Positions 52,449 through 62,710 of a stretch of DNA of 64,000 bases are shown here, piece after piece. The first letter of the stretch is position 1. Every line of letters starts with the position of its first letter. Under the pieces are notes generated by a model. It saw nothing but the letters and a program-made list of their open reading frames with translations, was not told the origin of the DNA and searched no databases. This DNA is from Candidatus Binatus soli (lineage in GTDB: Bacteria; Desulfobacterota; Binatia; Binatales; Binataceae), in assembly GCA_002479255.1 (NCBI GenBank), contig DLMJ01000006.1, positions 1-64,000 on the forward strand, written 5' to 3'. The translations under genes and the position numbers were made by a program.

Positions 52449-53135
52449 ATGGTTCATCGTGATTTGCGTTCAGCGCGGATAACGGCTCTGATGGCCGCGG
52501 CGGTGGCGATGCTCGCGTGGTCGGCGCCGGCCTTCATGGCCCCAGTCGGCGAGGAAGACGTTCCCGCGACCTCGATTGTCCCGGCCGGCGGCGAAGGCGC
52601 GCCCTCGTCCGTCAATCCTCCATCCTCGGCGGGGACTCCGTCGGCTCCCGCCGCAGCCGGGATGCCCTACCTTCCCGCGCCGACACCAAAACCCCCTTCG
52701 CACCGCGCGTCGATTAAAAGTAAAAACAGCGTCCGCGAACCGGAAGTCGAATTCGCGCAGGCTCGGCTGAAATTGCTTCAGAGCGTGCCGGTCTATTCCG
52801 CGCCCGCGAAAAGCAGCAAGCATATCGCGCAGGTGTCGCAGGACAATTTCGTGATCGTGACTGGTTCCACTCACTATTATCTGCAGGTGAAGCTCAAGAC
52901 CGGACAGACCGGATACATCGATCCGTCGGCGGTTGAACTCGTTAAGCCGGCCGACAAGCTGTTCGTGCTCACCCACGACGCCGGTGTGCTCGAAAAGCCG
53001 AATCGATGGGCCAAAAAACTCGCCGACGTTCACCGGGGCCGCAATGTTCACGTCGTCGGCCTCGCGCTGAACTACATGAAAATCCGGATGAAGAGCGGGC
53101 TGGAAGGCTTCATCCCGATTACCGCGCTCGAATAG
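52449..53135 (+). CDS. secreted SH3-domain protein
   Basis: A 228-residue protein with a signal peptide (MVHRDLRSARITALMAAAVAMLAWSAPAFMA), a Pro/Ala-rich linker (about 35-95) and two SH3-like repeats: LKLLQSVPVYSAPAKSSKHI, then DAGVLEKPNRWAKKL. Bacterial SH3 pairs commonly bind peptidoglycan. The open frame extends far upstream within the radical SAM gene, but ATG 52449 with a long purine-rich GGAGGGGAGGAAGAGG ahead is the start. It follows the radical SAM gene by 37 bases. Confidence 0.75.
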   Translation: MVHRDLRSARITALMAAAVAMLAWSAPAFMAPVGEEDVPATSIVPAGGEGAPSSVNPPSSAGTPSAPAAAGMPYLPAPTPKPPSHRASIKSKNSVREPEVEFAQARLKLLQSVPVYSAPAKSSKHIAQVSQDNFVIVTGSTHYYLQVKLKTGQTGYIDPSAVELVKPADKLFVLTHDAGVLEKPNRWAKKLADVHRGRNVHVVGLALNYMKIRMKSGLEGFIPITALE

Positions 53136-53229
53136 TCGCCAACGCCATCGCCGGCGCGCGTCGATCGGGTCTTTCGCGCTCGACGCTCGTCGGTCGTGTC
53201 GCTATAAGTCTCCACTCGGGGAGTCTTAG

Positions 53230-54471
53230 ATGACGGATCGAGAACGACAGGGTTGGATCATCGTCGCGAGCCTCTTCGTTACGCTGGTGTTCGTTTTCGG
53301 CTCCGGCTACAACACCGGCGGCCTGTTCTTTCCGCATCTGCTGAAATATTTCGGATGGAAGCGCGCACAACTCTCCACCCTCCAGGGCGCCGCGCTGCCG
53401 CTGTCCGCAGGGCTTAGCGCTCCGTTGGTCGGATGGCTGCTCGATCGCGTCGAGGCGCGGGTCGTGATGGTTGCCGGCGCAATCATGACCGGCGTCGCTT
53501 TTCTCATCGCCAGCCGCGTCGATTCATTCGGTCCGCTGTTCGGCGCCTACGTCCTGCTTGGCGTCGGCATCGGCGCATCGACGTTGCTGCCGTGCTCGCT
53601 TGTGATCGCCAACTGGTTCGGTGCGCGGCGCGGGCTTGCGATGGGCCTGGCGTTTGCGGGCACCTCGCTCGGCGGCGCTGCGATGACGATGGTTGGGAAC
53701 TTCGCGATCGTGCGCGGCGGATGGCGCGCCGGCTACGTCGCGCTGGCGATTCCGATATTCGTCATCGTGGTCCCGTTGATAATCATCGTCGTCAGGACCC
53801 GCCCGCCGCAGGCCGATGGCGTCAGCGTCGCGCAGGCCCGCGACGCGTTGCCGGGATTCGAGCTGCGCGAAGCGTTCCGCGCGCGCTCGTTCTGGATGAT
53901 TTCCGCGGCGCAGTTCTTTTTCGCCGCCGTCGCGGCTGGCGCGACTTTGCATCTGATCACCTATCTCACCGAACTCGGCTACACGCCGTCATTCGCGGCC
54001 GGCATGATGAGCCTGGGGTTCGTGTTCGCGGCCTTCGGCAAGCTCGGGATGGGTCTGTTTGCCGATCGCGTGAGCGCAAGAATCGCGCTGACGTTCAACT
54101 TTCTTGCCGCTGGCTTCGGGATGATTTTGATATTCGGCGCGGCGCGAACCGCCGTGCTGATTCCGTTCGTGCTGATTTTCGGACTGTCGCTCGGCGCGCC
54201 GTTGGTGCTGATTCCGATGCTGGTGGCGGAGTCGCTCGGGCTCAAGCGCTTCGGCTCGATCGGCGGTATCGCAGGCGTCTTCAACACGATCGGCGCGTTC
54301 GTCGGCCCGGTCGGCGCGGGAAAGATTTACGATCTGAGCGGCAGCTATGTGCCCGCCTTCGAAGTGTTCGTCGTGATGTGCATCCTGGGCGCCGCGGTAG
54401 CATATTCGTGCCGACCGCTCGAGTCGGAGCAGGCCCGCCAGACCCCCGCCCCCCTCCCCGAGACGGCATAG
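53230..54471 (+). CDS. MFS transporter, monocarboxylate/OxlT-like
   Basis: A 413-residue, 12-helix transporter. Motif A-like loop GWLLDRVEARVVM after TM2, and FADRVSARIAL after TM8, are diagnostic for MFS. IIVASLFVTLVFVFGSGYNTGGLFFPHLLKYFGW and LPCSLVIANWFGARRGLAMGLAFAGTSLGG resemble the oxalate/formate antiporter and monocarboxylate groups. The substrate is not known. It is convergent with thiE, 20 bases apart. Confidence 0.88.
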   Translation: MTDRERQGWIIVASLFVTLVFVFGSGYNTGGLFFPHLLKYFGWKRAQLSTLQGAALPLSAGLSAPLVGWLLDRVEARVVMVAGAIMTGVAFLIASRVDSFGPLFGAYVLLGVGIGASTLLPCSLVIANWFGARRGLAMGLAFAGTSLGGAAMTMVGNFAIVRGGWRAGYVALAIPIFVIVVPLIIIVVRTRPPQADGVSVAQARDALPGFELREAFRARSFWMISAAQFFFAAVAAGATLHLITYLTELGYTPSFAAGMMSLGFVFAAFGKLGMGLFADRVSARIALTFNFLAAGFGMILIFGAARTAVLIPFVLIFGLSLGAPLVLIPMLVAESLGLKRFGSIGGIAGVFNTIGAFVGPVGAGKIYDLSGSYVPAFEVFVVMCILGAAVAYSCRPLESEQARQTPAPLPETA

Positions 54472-54491
54472 CCGATTCGGAAAACTTTGTG

Positions 54492-55111
54492 CTAATCGCG
54501 TGCGAGCGCGAGGATCGAGCGGACTTTGGCGCCGATGTCCGGCGCGTTCACTACGTCGGTGATGATTGCCACGGCGTCTGCGCCGGCCGCGAGAGTTTCC
54601 GCTACCCGCGCTTCGGTGATCCCGCCAATCGCGACGATTGGAATCCTTACGGCGGCGCGTATCGCACGAAGATTGTCGAGGCCCATCCCCGTGGCGATGT
54701 TCTTCAGTCCACCGGAATACATCGGTCCGAATCCGATGTAGTCCGCGCCGCCATTTTCAGCCGCGCGCGCCTGCTCGACGGTGTGGGTCGAAATTCCAAT
54801 TATTTTGTTTTCGTTGGGACCGGCGATCCGCCGCGCCGCCTCGAGTGGGAGATCCTCCTGCCCAAGATGCACTCCGTGCGCATCGGCGAGAATTGCTATA
54901 TCGACTCGGTCGTTGACGATCAGAATCGCACCGCGCTTCCGGCACAGCTCGGCAATCGCGCGTGCGGCGGCCAGGAACTCGCGGCCGGGCGCATCCTTGA
55001 GCCGCAGCTGCATGATTCGCGCGCCGGCGTCGAGGATAGTCTCCGCCATCGAGACCGGCTCGTGTCCGCCGGCCGGATCGATCATCGCGTAAAAATGCGA
55101 GGGCAGCCGCG

Positions 55112-55115
<4 letters not shown>
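54492..55115 (-). CDS. thiE: thiamine-phosphate synthase
   Basis: Couples HMP-PP with THZ-P; 207 residues. LRLKDAPGREFLAAARAIAELCRKRGAILIVNDRVDIAI, VHLGQEDLPL, IGISTHTVEQARAAENGGADYIGFGPMY and PIVAIGGI are full family motifs. The frame extends upstream to 55319 but the ATG at 55115 (MTRLPSHF) overlaps the regulator's TGA as ATGA, a coupled start. thiD is 4 kb away on the plus strand. Confidence 0.93.
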
Positions 55116-56635
<1,520 letters not shown>

Positions 56636-57261
56636 GAGCTAGAATGGTAACAGTAAGTTGGATCTTATCGCCAATGGCCTGAGAGTCGCCCAAAATTTAA
56701 GCATTACGCCGCTGTTACGAGTGGGGTGGCGCAATCTTGACTCGGTCGATTTGCAGGAAAAGGGGGAAATACACAATCCATTGTGGTTTTGGGACGGCAA
56801 CGCTCTATGGATAGTTTCGTTCCGTCAAAAAAATATTTTGCCGGAAGCGAGTGTGTCGCTGTCCCCATGGTGAGTCCTCGCGCGGCTTTTTGCGGCGAGC
56901 GCGAGCGTGCAGCATCGTGGCTGTTGACCATAACGTGATCGGGTAGCACGGCGAGCGATCCGGCGTAAGGCTGAACAGTTCAGCCGTTGCGGCGGGTACG
57001 CAGTGTTTGCCGTTGCGACGGCAGCCGTCGCGACGGCAGCGCAGTGTTGGCCCGCTGCGGCGGGCACGCAGTGTTTGCCCGCTGCGGCGGGCACACAGTG
57101 CTGGCAGCGCTGCGGCCTCGCGATGATTTCGAGGTCGCCAGTTCGGCTATCTGGTGCTCGGAAAGGATTCGGCGCTCGATGCGCGTCGGTCACGGCGAGA
57201 TGTCGCGCGGCAGGGCGCGCTCGGTCTCCGCTGTGCCCGAAATTGTGCCCAAAAGGTCGCG
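56636..57261. other. regulatory and repeat-containing gap upstream of the NtrC-like gene
   Basis: The only notable content is the 27-base tandem repeats at 56985-57106. Before these is an AT-richer segment with a short, unlikely 71-codon frame at 56658-56873. No other gene with normal composition is seen. There is no sigma-54 -24/-12 site that I can identify ahead of the regulator. Confidence 0.5.
56985..57106 (+). repeat. imperfect 27-base tandem repeat
   Basis: Consecutive units resemble CGCTGCGGCGGGCACGCAGT followed by GTTGGCC: 56985-57010, a partial unit at 57011-57025, 57026-57052, 57053-57079 and 57080-57106. Two units (57053 and 57080) differ at only a few positions. Translated in one frame each unit encodes nine residues (QCLPAAAGT type). 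Two 27-base units per about five copies suggest slippage, not CRISPR, since there are no spacers. Confidence 0.7.
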
Positions 57262-57756
57262 TCAGCCCGTGATCTTCTCCCACCGCTCCGCAAAGTCCTT
57301 GACTTCCTCCGCGCTCACGCTGGTGCCGTAGTAATCCCCCTTCCCACCCTTCCCCTTCCAATAGGGAACATTGTCTTCATCGATGGTTACCTTGCCCCGC
57401 CCCAGTGGGTCAGCGAGTTTTTTTTGTACCCACTTGCCCCAATCTTCACAGTTGAGAACGTAGAAATCGGGCCTTTCGGTCGGGCTTTTTCGCTGAATAT
57501 CAACGAACACTAGGAATCTGTTTTTCTCTTTCGGGGACAGTCCTTTAACGCCCGGCCAGACCTGGGTCTGCTTGGCTTTGACTTCGACCGCGGCGTATTT
57601 GCCGTTGGGGTATGCGACGAGCAAGTCCACCTTCTTTCGGTTACCGAGGGTAAGTTGAGCGTACAAACCTCTCCTACACAGCTCGCTCGCAGCTGCGTAT
57701 TCCCCTGCCAGCCCGACTAGCTCTTTTGGTTCGCGTCCATCATCCATCAGCTCCAC
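57262..57756 (-). CDS. PD-(D/E)XK nuclease-like protein
   Basis: A 164-residue soluble protein. The catalytic core is visible as E25 in AAASELCRRG, D44 in KKVDLLV and E58-V-K60 in AAVEVKAKQ, giving a typical E...D...ExK layout as in Holliday-junction resolvase-like and restriction endonucleases. The rest is Lys-rich and ends near KITG. Unrelated neighbours, it lies between the sensor kinase and response regulator genes, in AT-richer DNA. Function, target and whether it belongs to a defence module are unknown. Confidence 0.65.
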   Translation of the reverse strand: MELMDDGREPKELVGLAGEYAAASELCRRGLYAQLTLGNRKKVDLLVAYPNGKYAAVEVKAKQTQVWPGVKGLSPKEKNRFLVFVDIQRKSPTERPDFYVLNCEDWGKWVQKKLADPLGRGKVTIDEDNVPYWKGKGGKGDYYGTSVSAEEVKDFAERWEKITG

Positions 57757-58095
57757 TCCTTTTGGTCCTTCCGCAGAGCTCTGACAGTCTTACGGGTTCG
57801 TATAGTTCCGCTTCGACCATTTGCCTCAGTTATCAAACTGCTGCGCGACCGACAAACGGCGGACATAAACGATCAGCGCCGTCGTCGGGAGAAAAAGTGT
57901 CTTTTTGTGTCGGAGGCGAGCAAATCCGAGACGATGCGAGGGCTTCCCGATTTGGGAAACCCTTTTTCAGTTGCCCGACTTTTTCAGTTGCCTGACCGCG
58001 CGCCGATGGCGCGCGGGAGAGATGGCGCGCCGGGGAGATGTCGCACCGATGCCGTTACATTCCCCCGACCACCTTAGCAATGTGGTGCCGATTTC
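57757..58095. other. gap between nuclease-like gene and sensor kinase gene
   Basis: No coding frame of normal composition is seen. A 17-base unit CTTTTTCAGTTGCCCGA is repeated at 57962-57978 and 57979-57995 with one difference. A purine-rich GATGGCGCGC motif occurs twice just after that. The nuclease gene's promoter should lie here on the minus strand. Confidence 0.4.
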
Positions 58096-59196
58096 TCATT
58101 GCGGGCGTTTCTCCGGCGGCATGATTGGGAGCGTCACCTTGAACGTCATCCCATCCTTGGATGCGCCCGCGCCCTTGACTTCGACGCCCCCGCGCTGCGC
58201 CCACAGCCTGCCGCCGTGAAGCGCAATAATTCGATGGCATAGCACGAGACCCAGGCCGGTTCCGGCAGGCTTGGTGGTGAAGAACGGGGTAAACAGTTGC
58301 GCGAGCTGATCCTCGGGGATGCCGGCGCCGCTGTCGCTGACCTCGACCCGCAGGAACTGGCGGCGCCGCCCCTCGGCCGTCATCGTGAACTCCCGTTCGA
58401 TTCGCGTATGCAGTCGAATCGTGCCCGACGAACCGATCGATTCCGCCGCGTTCTTGATCAAATTCAGGAACGTTCGTTCCAATGCGCCCGCGTCGCCAAC
58501 CACGTCGGGCAGGCTGGGATCGAAATCCTGGAGCACCACGACACCGTCGGGCGGCTGCGGGAACAACCCCGCCATCCTCAGCGCCTGGTGCAGCACCATG
58601 TGTATGTTGACCGGCTCCTGCTCCAGGCGTTGCGGCCCGCTGACCATCAGCACCTGCTCGACGAGCGAAGCGATCCGATTGACCCCATCGAGAATCACGC
58701 TGCAGTACTGCTGCGCGCGCCCGTCATCGGGAAACATCCCGGCCATCAGCTCGGCGGCACCCTTGATGCCCGTCAGCGGGTTCCTGACCTCATGGGCCAG
58801 ACCGGCCGGCGAAAGTTGCAGGCTCAAGTCGCCGGTGGTCCCTGCCTCGGCGGCGCCTTTTTCGTGAGACAGGTCGTGAAGCAGGATAATGACCCCCCCG
58901 GGTTGTCCCTCGGCGTTCAGCAGGGGGGATACTTCGGCGCGAATCGTCAGTTCCCGAGGCCCCGCGGTCAGAACCGTCTCCATGTCTCCAAAGTCCTGAC
59001 CGCTGTCGAGGCACGCACTGACCATGCGGTCCAACCAGTCGTTCTGGCGGATGAGGTCGGCCACTGTCGCGGCGCTCACCTGGGAAACCCCGAGCATCGT
59101 CTTAGCGGCAGGATTTACTGCCTGGGGCTCCATCGCGGGCGAGAGCACGATGATCGCATCGGTCAGGCTATCGATAATGTCGTGCCAGAGACTCAA
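58096..59196 (-). CDS. NtrB-like PAS sensor histidine kinase
   Basis: A 366-residue soluble kinase without transmembrane segments. A PAS domain covers about 1-110 (IIDSLTDAIIVLSPAMEPQAVNPAAKTMLG). The phosphorylated His135 lies in GLAHEVRNPLTGIKG. N box NLIKNAAESIG, G1 VSDSGAGIPEDQL and G2 GTGLGLVLCHRI follow. It most likely phosphorylates the NtrC-like regulator at 55112-56635 on the same strand. The start ATG at 59196 gives the normal N-terminus. Confidence 0.9.
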   Translation of the reverse strand: MSLWHDIIDSLTDAIIVLSPAMEPQAVNPAAKTMLGVSQVSAATVADLIRQNDWLDRMVSACLDSGQDFGDMETVLTAGPRELTIRAEVSPLLNAEGQPGGVIILLHDLSHEKGAAEAGTTGDLSLQLSPAGLAHEVRNPLTGIKGAAELMAGMFPDDGRAQQYCSVILDGVNRIASLVEQVLMVSGPQRLEQEPVNIHMVLHQALRMAGLFPQPPDGVVVLQDFDPSLPDVVGDAGALERTFLNLIKNAAESIGSSGTIRLHTRIEREFTMTAEGRRRQFLRVEVSDSGAGIPEDQLAQLFTPFFTTKPAGTGLGLVLCHRIIALHGGRLWAQRGGVEVKGAGASKDGMTFKVTLPIMPPEKRPQ

Positions 59197-59444
59197 ATTT
59201 ACTCCCGGTCAGTCGCTATCAGAATCGTTCCGGTTATCAACCGTAACACAACGGACTTAACCGGCTAAACATTAGACGTGGCGAATATATTCCTGCGTCT
59301 GAGCGCCAAGATTCGTGAGCATTTCCAAGCATAATTAAAAAACCGCTTCTCAAGGATTAGGCTTTTTAATAGTTTGTCCACTGCCGATCGGTTGATCTTG
59401 GTCGTATCGGTCGGTACCGTTGGGGTCAATCTTGTCGGGGGAGA

Positions 59445-60428
59445 ATGATTAGAACGAAGTCTATCTATCGAGTGTTTGTTGCCCTGATGGTGGCCTTGAT
59501 TGTCGCTGGATGGGCACCCACTCGTGCACTCGCCGACGAATTTGACGGGTCCGAGGCTCCGCCAGGGGTGTACACCCCACCTCCGAGCCTGGTCGGACAA
59601 AGCACCGGTTTTGAACTCGAGACTCCTGCGGAAGCCGGCGCCCAGCCGATTGCGTCGCCGTACGTGCTTCCGCTGCCTGAGGCGGTTCCGCCGTTCCCGA
59701 TTCTCCTTAATCGGTCAGTTCGTCGCTATGTCTCGGATTTTCTGAATTCTCCCGACCATCTGCAGGATACCTTCGACCGCAGCCACCCCTACCTGCCTGA
59801 TATGGTCCGGGTACTGAGAAGCTATGGCCTTCCCGACGACTTGGTGTACCTGGCTTTCGCTGAAAGCGAATTTTCCAAGCGCGGCAGGGGTCCGTGGCAG
59901 TTCAATTACGACACCGCCAAGCGCTTCGGCCTCCATATCGACCGCTACGTCGATGAGCGCCGCGACCCCGTAATGTCCACCAGGGCGGCGGCTGAGTATC
60001 TGGCGACCTTGCACGACGAGGCCGGTGACGATTGGCCGATGACGCTGGTCGCGTGGAACAACGGCGATAAGGCGATCGATCGTTATTGGTCGTTGCGCGG
60101 CCCCAACATCGAAAAGTTCGGCAACCGGCTGCCGCGGCGAACCCGTGGGCTGCTGGGACGTTTCATGGCCGTCGCGTATATCGCGCATCATGCCGATAGC
60201 TACGGAATCACCCCCGTCAAGCTCGACGATCCGCCGGCGTATCAGATGCTGCCGGTTCGCGGCGGCACTCCTCTGAGCCGGGTCGCCCTCAATCACGGGA
60301 CGACCCTCCAGCGCCTGCATGAGCTCAACCCGGCCTTGCTGCGCGACGTCATTCCTCCCTACGAGCAGTCGTACAGCGTCCGCGTTCCCGTGGATACCCA
60401 CGCCAGCGCGGAGCACGTCGAATTCTAG
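59445..60428 (+). CDS. lytic transglycosylase, SLT/MltD-like
   Basis: A 327-residue secreted protein with a signal peptide (VFVALMVALIVAGWAPTRALA) and a transglycosylase domain (about 100-240). The catalytic Glu is in LAFAESEFSKRG, followed closely by GPWQFNYDTAKRFGL; the loop between the two is shorter than in Slt or MltD. RRDPVMSTRAAAEYLATLHD and VAWNNGDKAID are other family marks. The C-terminal end (about 270-327) is LysM-like (GTPLSRVALNHGTTLQRLHELN). GGGGGAG precedes the ATG. Confidence 0.85.
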   Translation: MIRTKSIYRVFVALMVALIVAGWAPTRALADEFDGSEAPPGVYTPPPSLVGQSTGFELETPAEAGAQPIASPYVLPLPEAVPPFPILLNRSVRRYVSDFLNSPDHLQDTFDRSHPYLPDMVRVLRSYGLPDDLVYLAFAESEFSKRGRGPWQFNYDTAKRFGLHIDRYVDERRDPVMSTRAAAEYLATLHDEAGDDWPMTLVAWNNGDKAIDRYWSLRGPNIEKFGNRLPRRTRGLLGRFMAVAYIAHHADSYGITPVKLDDPPAYQMLPVRGGTPLSRVALNHGTTLQRLHELNPALLRDVIPPYEQSYSVRVPVDTHASAEHVEF

Positions 60429-60462
60429 TTTTTCAGGCTCTGTTCGCTCCTTGCTCCAGACG

Positions 60463-60522
60463 GGCATTGGCCGGTCGCCGGTTCATTGCTCTAAAGCGGC
60501 ATTGGCCGGTCGCCGGTTCATT
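60463..60522 (+). repeat. 25-base perfect direct repeat ahead of moeA
   Basis: GGCATTGGCCGGTCGCCGGT followed by TCATT occurs at 60463-60487 and again at 60498-60522, identical over 25 bases, with 35 bases from start to start. Both contain an inverted GGCC/CCGG core. The pair lies in the 126-base space between the transglycosylase stop and the moeA start; possible regulatory use is untested. Confidence 0.75.
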
Positions 60523-60554
60523 CGTGACCCGAAGCGGCGTATCCTTTTTTCCGC

Positions 60555-61823
60555 ATGATTAGCGCCGACCAGGCCCTGCAAATCGTACTCGAAAATGTAG
60601 CTCCGCTCGGCGTCGAGCGGATTCCAATCGTCGAGGCGGCTCGCCGCGTGCTCGCCCAGGATATCAGCTCGCCGCGCGACATCCCCGGCTTCGACAACTC
60701 CGCGATGGACGGTTACGCAGTGCGCGCCGCCGATCTTGCCAAGGCGTCGGAGGCCAGCCCCGTCAAGCTGACCGTCGTCGAGACCGTGGGCGCCGGCAAG
60801 ATGCCGACCCGCCGCGTCAGCGCGGGCGAGGCGGCTCGCACGATGACCGGCGCGCCGATCGCCGAGGGCGCAGACGCGATCGTTCCGGTCGAACGGACGC
60901 GCGGCAGCGGCGCTGTGGTCGAGTTTCTCGTCCCCGTCGAGAAAGGCGCTTCCATCCGGCCGCGCGGCGAGGATTTGCGTCTCGGCGATCTCGTAATGTC
61001 GGCGGGCAAGACGCTTAAGCCGGCGGATCTTGGGATGCTGGCGTCGGTGAATCGCGCGATGGTCGAAGTCATTCGCCGCCCGCGCGTCGCGATCGTTGCT
61101 ACCGGCGACGAACTCGTGGACGTCGATCAATCGCCGGTCGGCGCGCAGGTTGTCAATTCGAGCGCGTACGCGCTTGCCGGCGCGATTCGCGAGGCCGGCG
61201 CCGAGGCCGTCATCCTCAAAGTGGCGCGCGACGACGCGCGCGAGATTCGCGAGCGGCTGGCCGAGGCCATGACCTTCGACGTGGTGCTATCGACCGGCGG
61301 CGTCTCGGTGGGCCAGTTCGATCACGTCGCAGGTGCGCTCGACGAACTCGGGATGCGCCAGCTTTTTCACGGCGTCGCGCAAAGACCGGGGCGTCCGCTC
61401 AAATTCGGCGCCGTCGGCTACCGCCCGATATTCGGCCTGCCGGGCAATCCCGTTTCCACTCTGGTCTGCTTCTACCTGTATGCGCGCCCCGCGATCCTCA
61501 AGATGAGTGGGATGCGGCGCGTCGGTCTGCCGCGCATCCGAGCGCGATGCGCCGTCGATATCACGGTCGGCAAGGACGTCACCGAGTTTGTGCGAGTTAA
61601 AATCGAGCGCGACGCTCGAGGCTGGCTCGCAACTCCCACCGGCAGCCAGGGCTCGGGGATTTTAAGCTCGCTCTCGCGCGCTGACGGTTTGCTCGTCGGC
61701 CCGTCAACCGAAACTCTGTTAAAGGCCGGCGCTCAGGCGACCGTGCTGCTCTTGGGGGCTGGCGGCGACGGCGGCGCGGTTGCGGCCGATGAACTCTTCG
61801 AGGGTGACCGCCATAGCCAATGA
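60555..61823 (+). CDS. moeA: molybdopterin molybdotransferase
   Basis: A 422-residue enzyme inserting molybdate into adenylylated molybdopterin. Signatures are PRDIPGFDNSAMDGYAV, EDLRLGDLVMSAG, VAIVATGDELVDVD, VVLSTGGVSVGQFDHV and GLPGNPVSTLVCFY. The last 91 bases overlap the convergent small membrane gene at 61733. Start at ATG 60555. Confidence 0.95.
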   Translation: MISADQALQIVLENVAPLGVERIPIVEAARRVLAQDISSPRDIPGFDNSAMDGYAVRAADLAKASEASPVKLTVVETVGAGKMPTRRVSAGEAARTMTGAPIAEGADAIVPVERTRGSGAVVEFLVPVEKGASIRPRGEDLRLGDLVMSAGKTLKPADLGMLASVNRAMVEVIRRPRVAIVATGDELVDVDQSPVGAQVVNSSAYALAGAIREAGAEAVILKVARDDAREIRERLAEAMTFDVVLSTGGVSVGQFDHVAGALDELGMRQLFHGVAQRPGRPLKFGAVGYRPIFGLPGNPVSTLVCFYLYARPAILKMSGMRRVGLPRIRARCAVDITVGKDVTEFVRVKIERDARGWLATPTGSQGSGILSSLSRADGLLVGPSTETLLKAGAQATVLLLGAGGDGGAVAADELFEGDRHSQ

Positions 61824-62023
61824 ATCACCATCGTCGCGACGGCCCCGAAAATCGCGGCGCCGATTATCACCGCCGAGAGCCTGACCTGGAGTTTCAGTAT
61901 GTTGAAAGGCAGCAGGTAAAACGTGACCATCTCCATCTGAAAGTTTGCGTAAATGACGAACGCCACCCACAGGACCACGATCGTGCCGATGATGAATTTA
62001 GGGTTCTTGGCAAATGCGGGCAT
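61733..62023 (-). CDS. small LapA-like membrane protein
   Basis: A 96-residue protein with two hydrophobic helices (FIIGTIVVLWVAFVIYANF and LSAVIIGAAIFGAVATMVIHWLW) and a Ser/Pro/Ala-rich C-terminal tail. The layout is of LapA/DUF1049-type inner-membrane proteins. It overlaps the 3' end of moeA by 91 bases on the opposite strand; the overlapping tail is low-complexity. Confidence 0.6.
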   Translation of the reverse strand: MPAFAKNPKFIIGTIVVLWVAFVIYANFQMEMVTFYLLPFNILKLQVRLSAVIIGAAIFGAVATMVIHWLWRSPSKSSSAATAPPSPPAPKSSTVA

Positions 62024-62148
62024 CGCGGGCGATCCTCCTGACGGGGCGATGGGAAAAGCTTGGCGGCTGAAATAGCGATTGTCAACGCAGCCGGGCGCAG
62101 TGCAAATGATGCGCTCGTCGGAGTCATCCCCGCGCGAGGGTTAGAGCA

Positions 62149-62634
62149 ATGGCGACGCGTTATCGCATAGGCAACGGATTCGATTTTCATCGGCTCGAAG
62201 CGGGCCGCCGGCTCGTGCTGGGCGGCGTCGAAATCAAGCACGACAAGGGACTCCGCGGCCATTCGGACGCCGACGTCGCGGCGCATGCGCTCGCCAACGC
62301 GATCCTCGGCGCGATCGGCGCGGGCGACCTTGGCCGGCATTTTCCCGACAGCGATCCGCGCTACAAAGACGCCGACTCGATCGCGCTGCTGGCTGCCGTC
62401 TGGAAGCTCGCGCTCGATCTCGGATGGCGGCTGGGCAACGCCGACCTGACGATTTTCGCCGAAGCGCCGAAGCTGAAGCCGTATCTCGATGCGATGCGCG
62501 AGCGGCTCGCCACCGCACTCGGCGCGGATCGATCGCGCGTCAACGTGAAAGCGTCGAGCCCCGAGGGAATCGGCGCGCTAGGCCGCGGCGACGGGATGGC
62601 AGCGGCGGCGATTGTGATGCTCGAAGCGGACTAA
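62149..62634 (+). CDS. ispF: 2-C-methyl-D-erythritol 2,4-cyclodiphosphate synthase
   Basis: MEP-pathway enzyme of 161 residues. RIGNGFDFHRLE contains the zinc-binding Asp/His, GHSDADVAAHALANAILGAIGAGDLGRHFPDSD is the canonical core and AEAPKLKPYLDAM follows. No IspD fusion. Upstream is the small membrane gene, divergent, and no other MEP genes are in the window. Confidence 0.95.
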   Translation: MATRYRIGNGFDFHRLEAGRRLVLGGVEIKHDKGLRGHSDADVAAHALANAILGAIGAGDLGRHFPDSDPRYKDADSIALLAAVWKLALDLGWRLGNADLTIFAEAPKLKPYLDAMRERLATALGADRSRVNVKASSPEGIGALGRGDGMAAAAIVMLEAD

Positions 62635-62710
62635 TGGTAAGCAGGCGGTCATCAAACGAACGACGATCCTGAAATCGACGAGAATCCAGAGCTTAATGAA
62701 TGGAGGGTAA

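Noticed and set aside
56658..56873. 71-codon plus-strand frame upstream of the regulator
   Set aside because: No recognisable motif and no credible start signal; it overlaps the likely promoter of the divergent regulator gene.
56985..57106. CRISPR array
   Set aside because: Units are contiguous without unique spacers, and no cas gene is in the window.
57700..57770. tRNA-like 3' end (GGTTCGCGTCC) opposite the nuclease-gene start
   Set aside because: The T-arm does not pair, and the bases code for the N-terminus of the nuclease-like protein.
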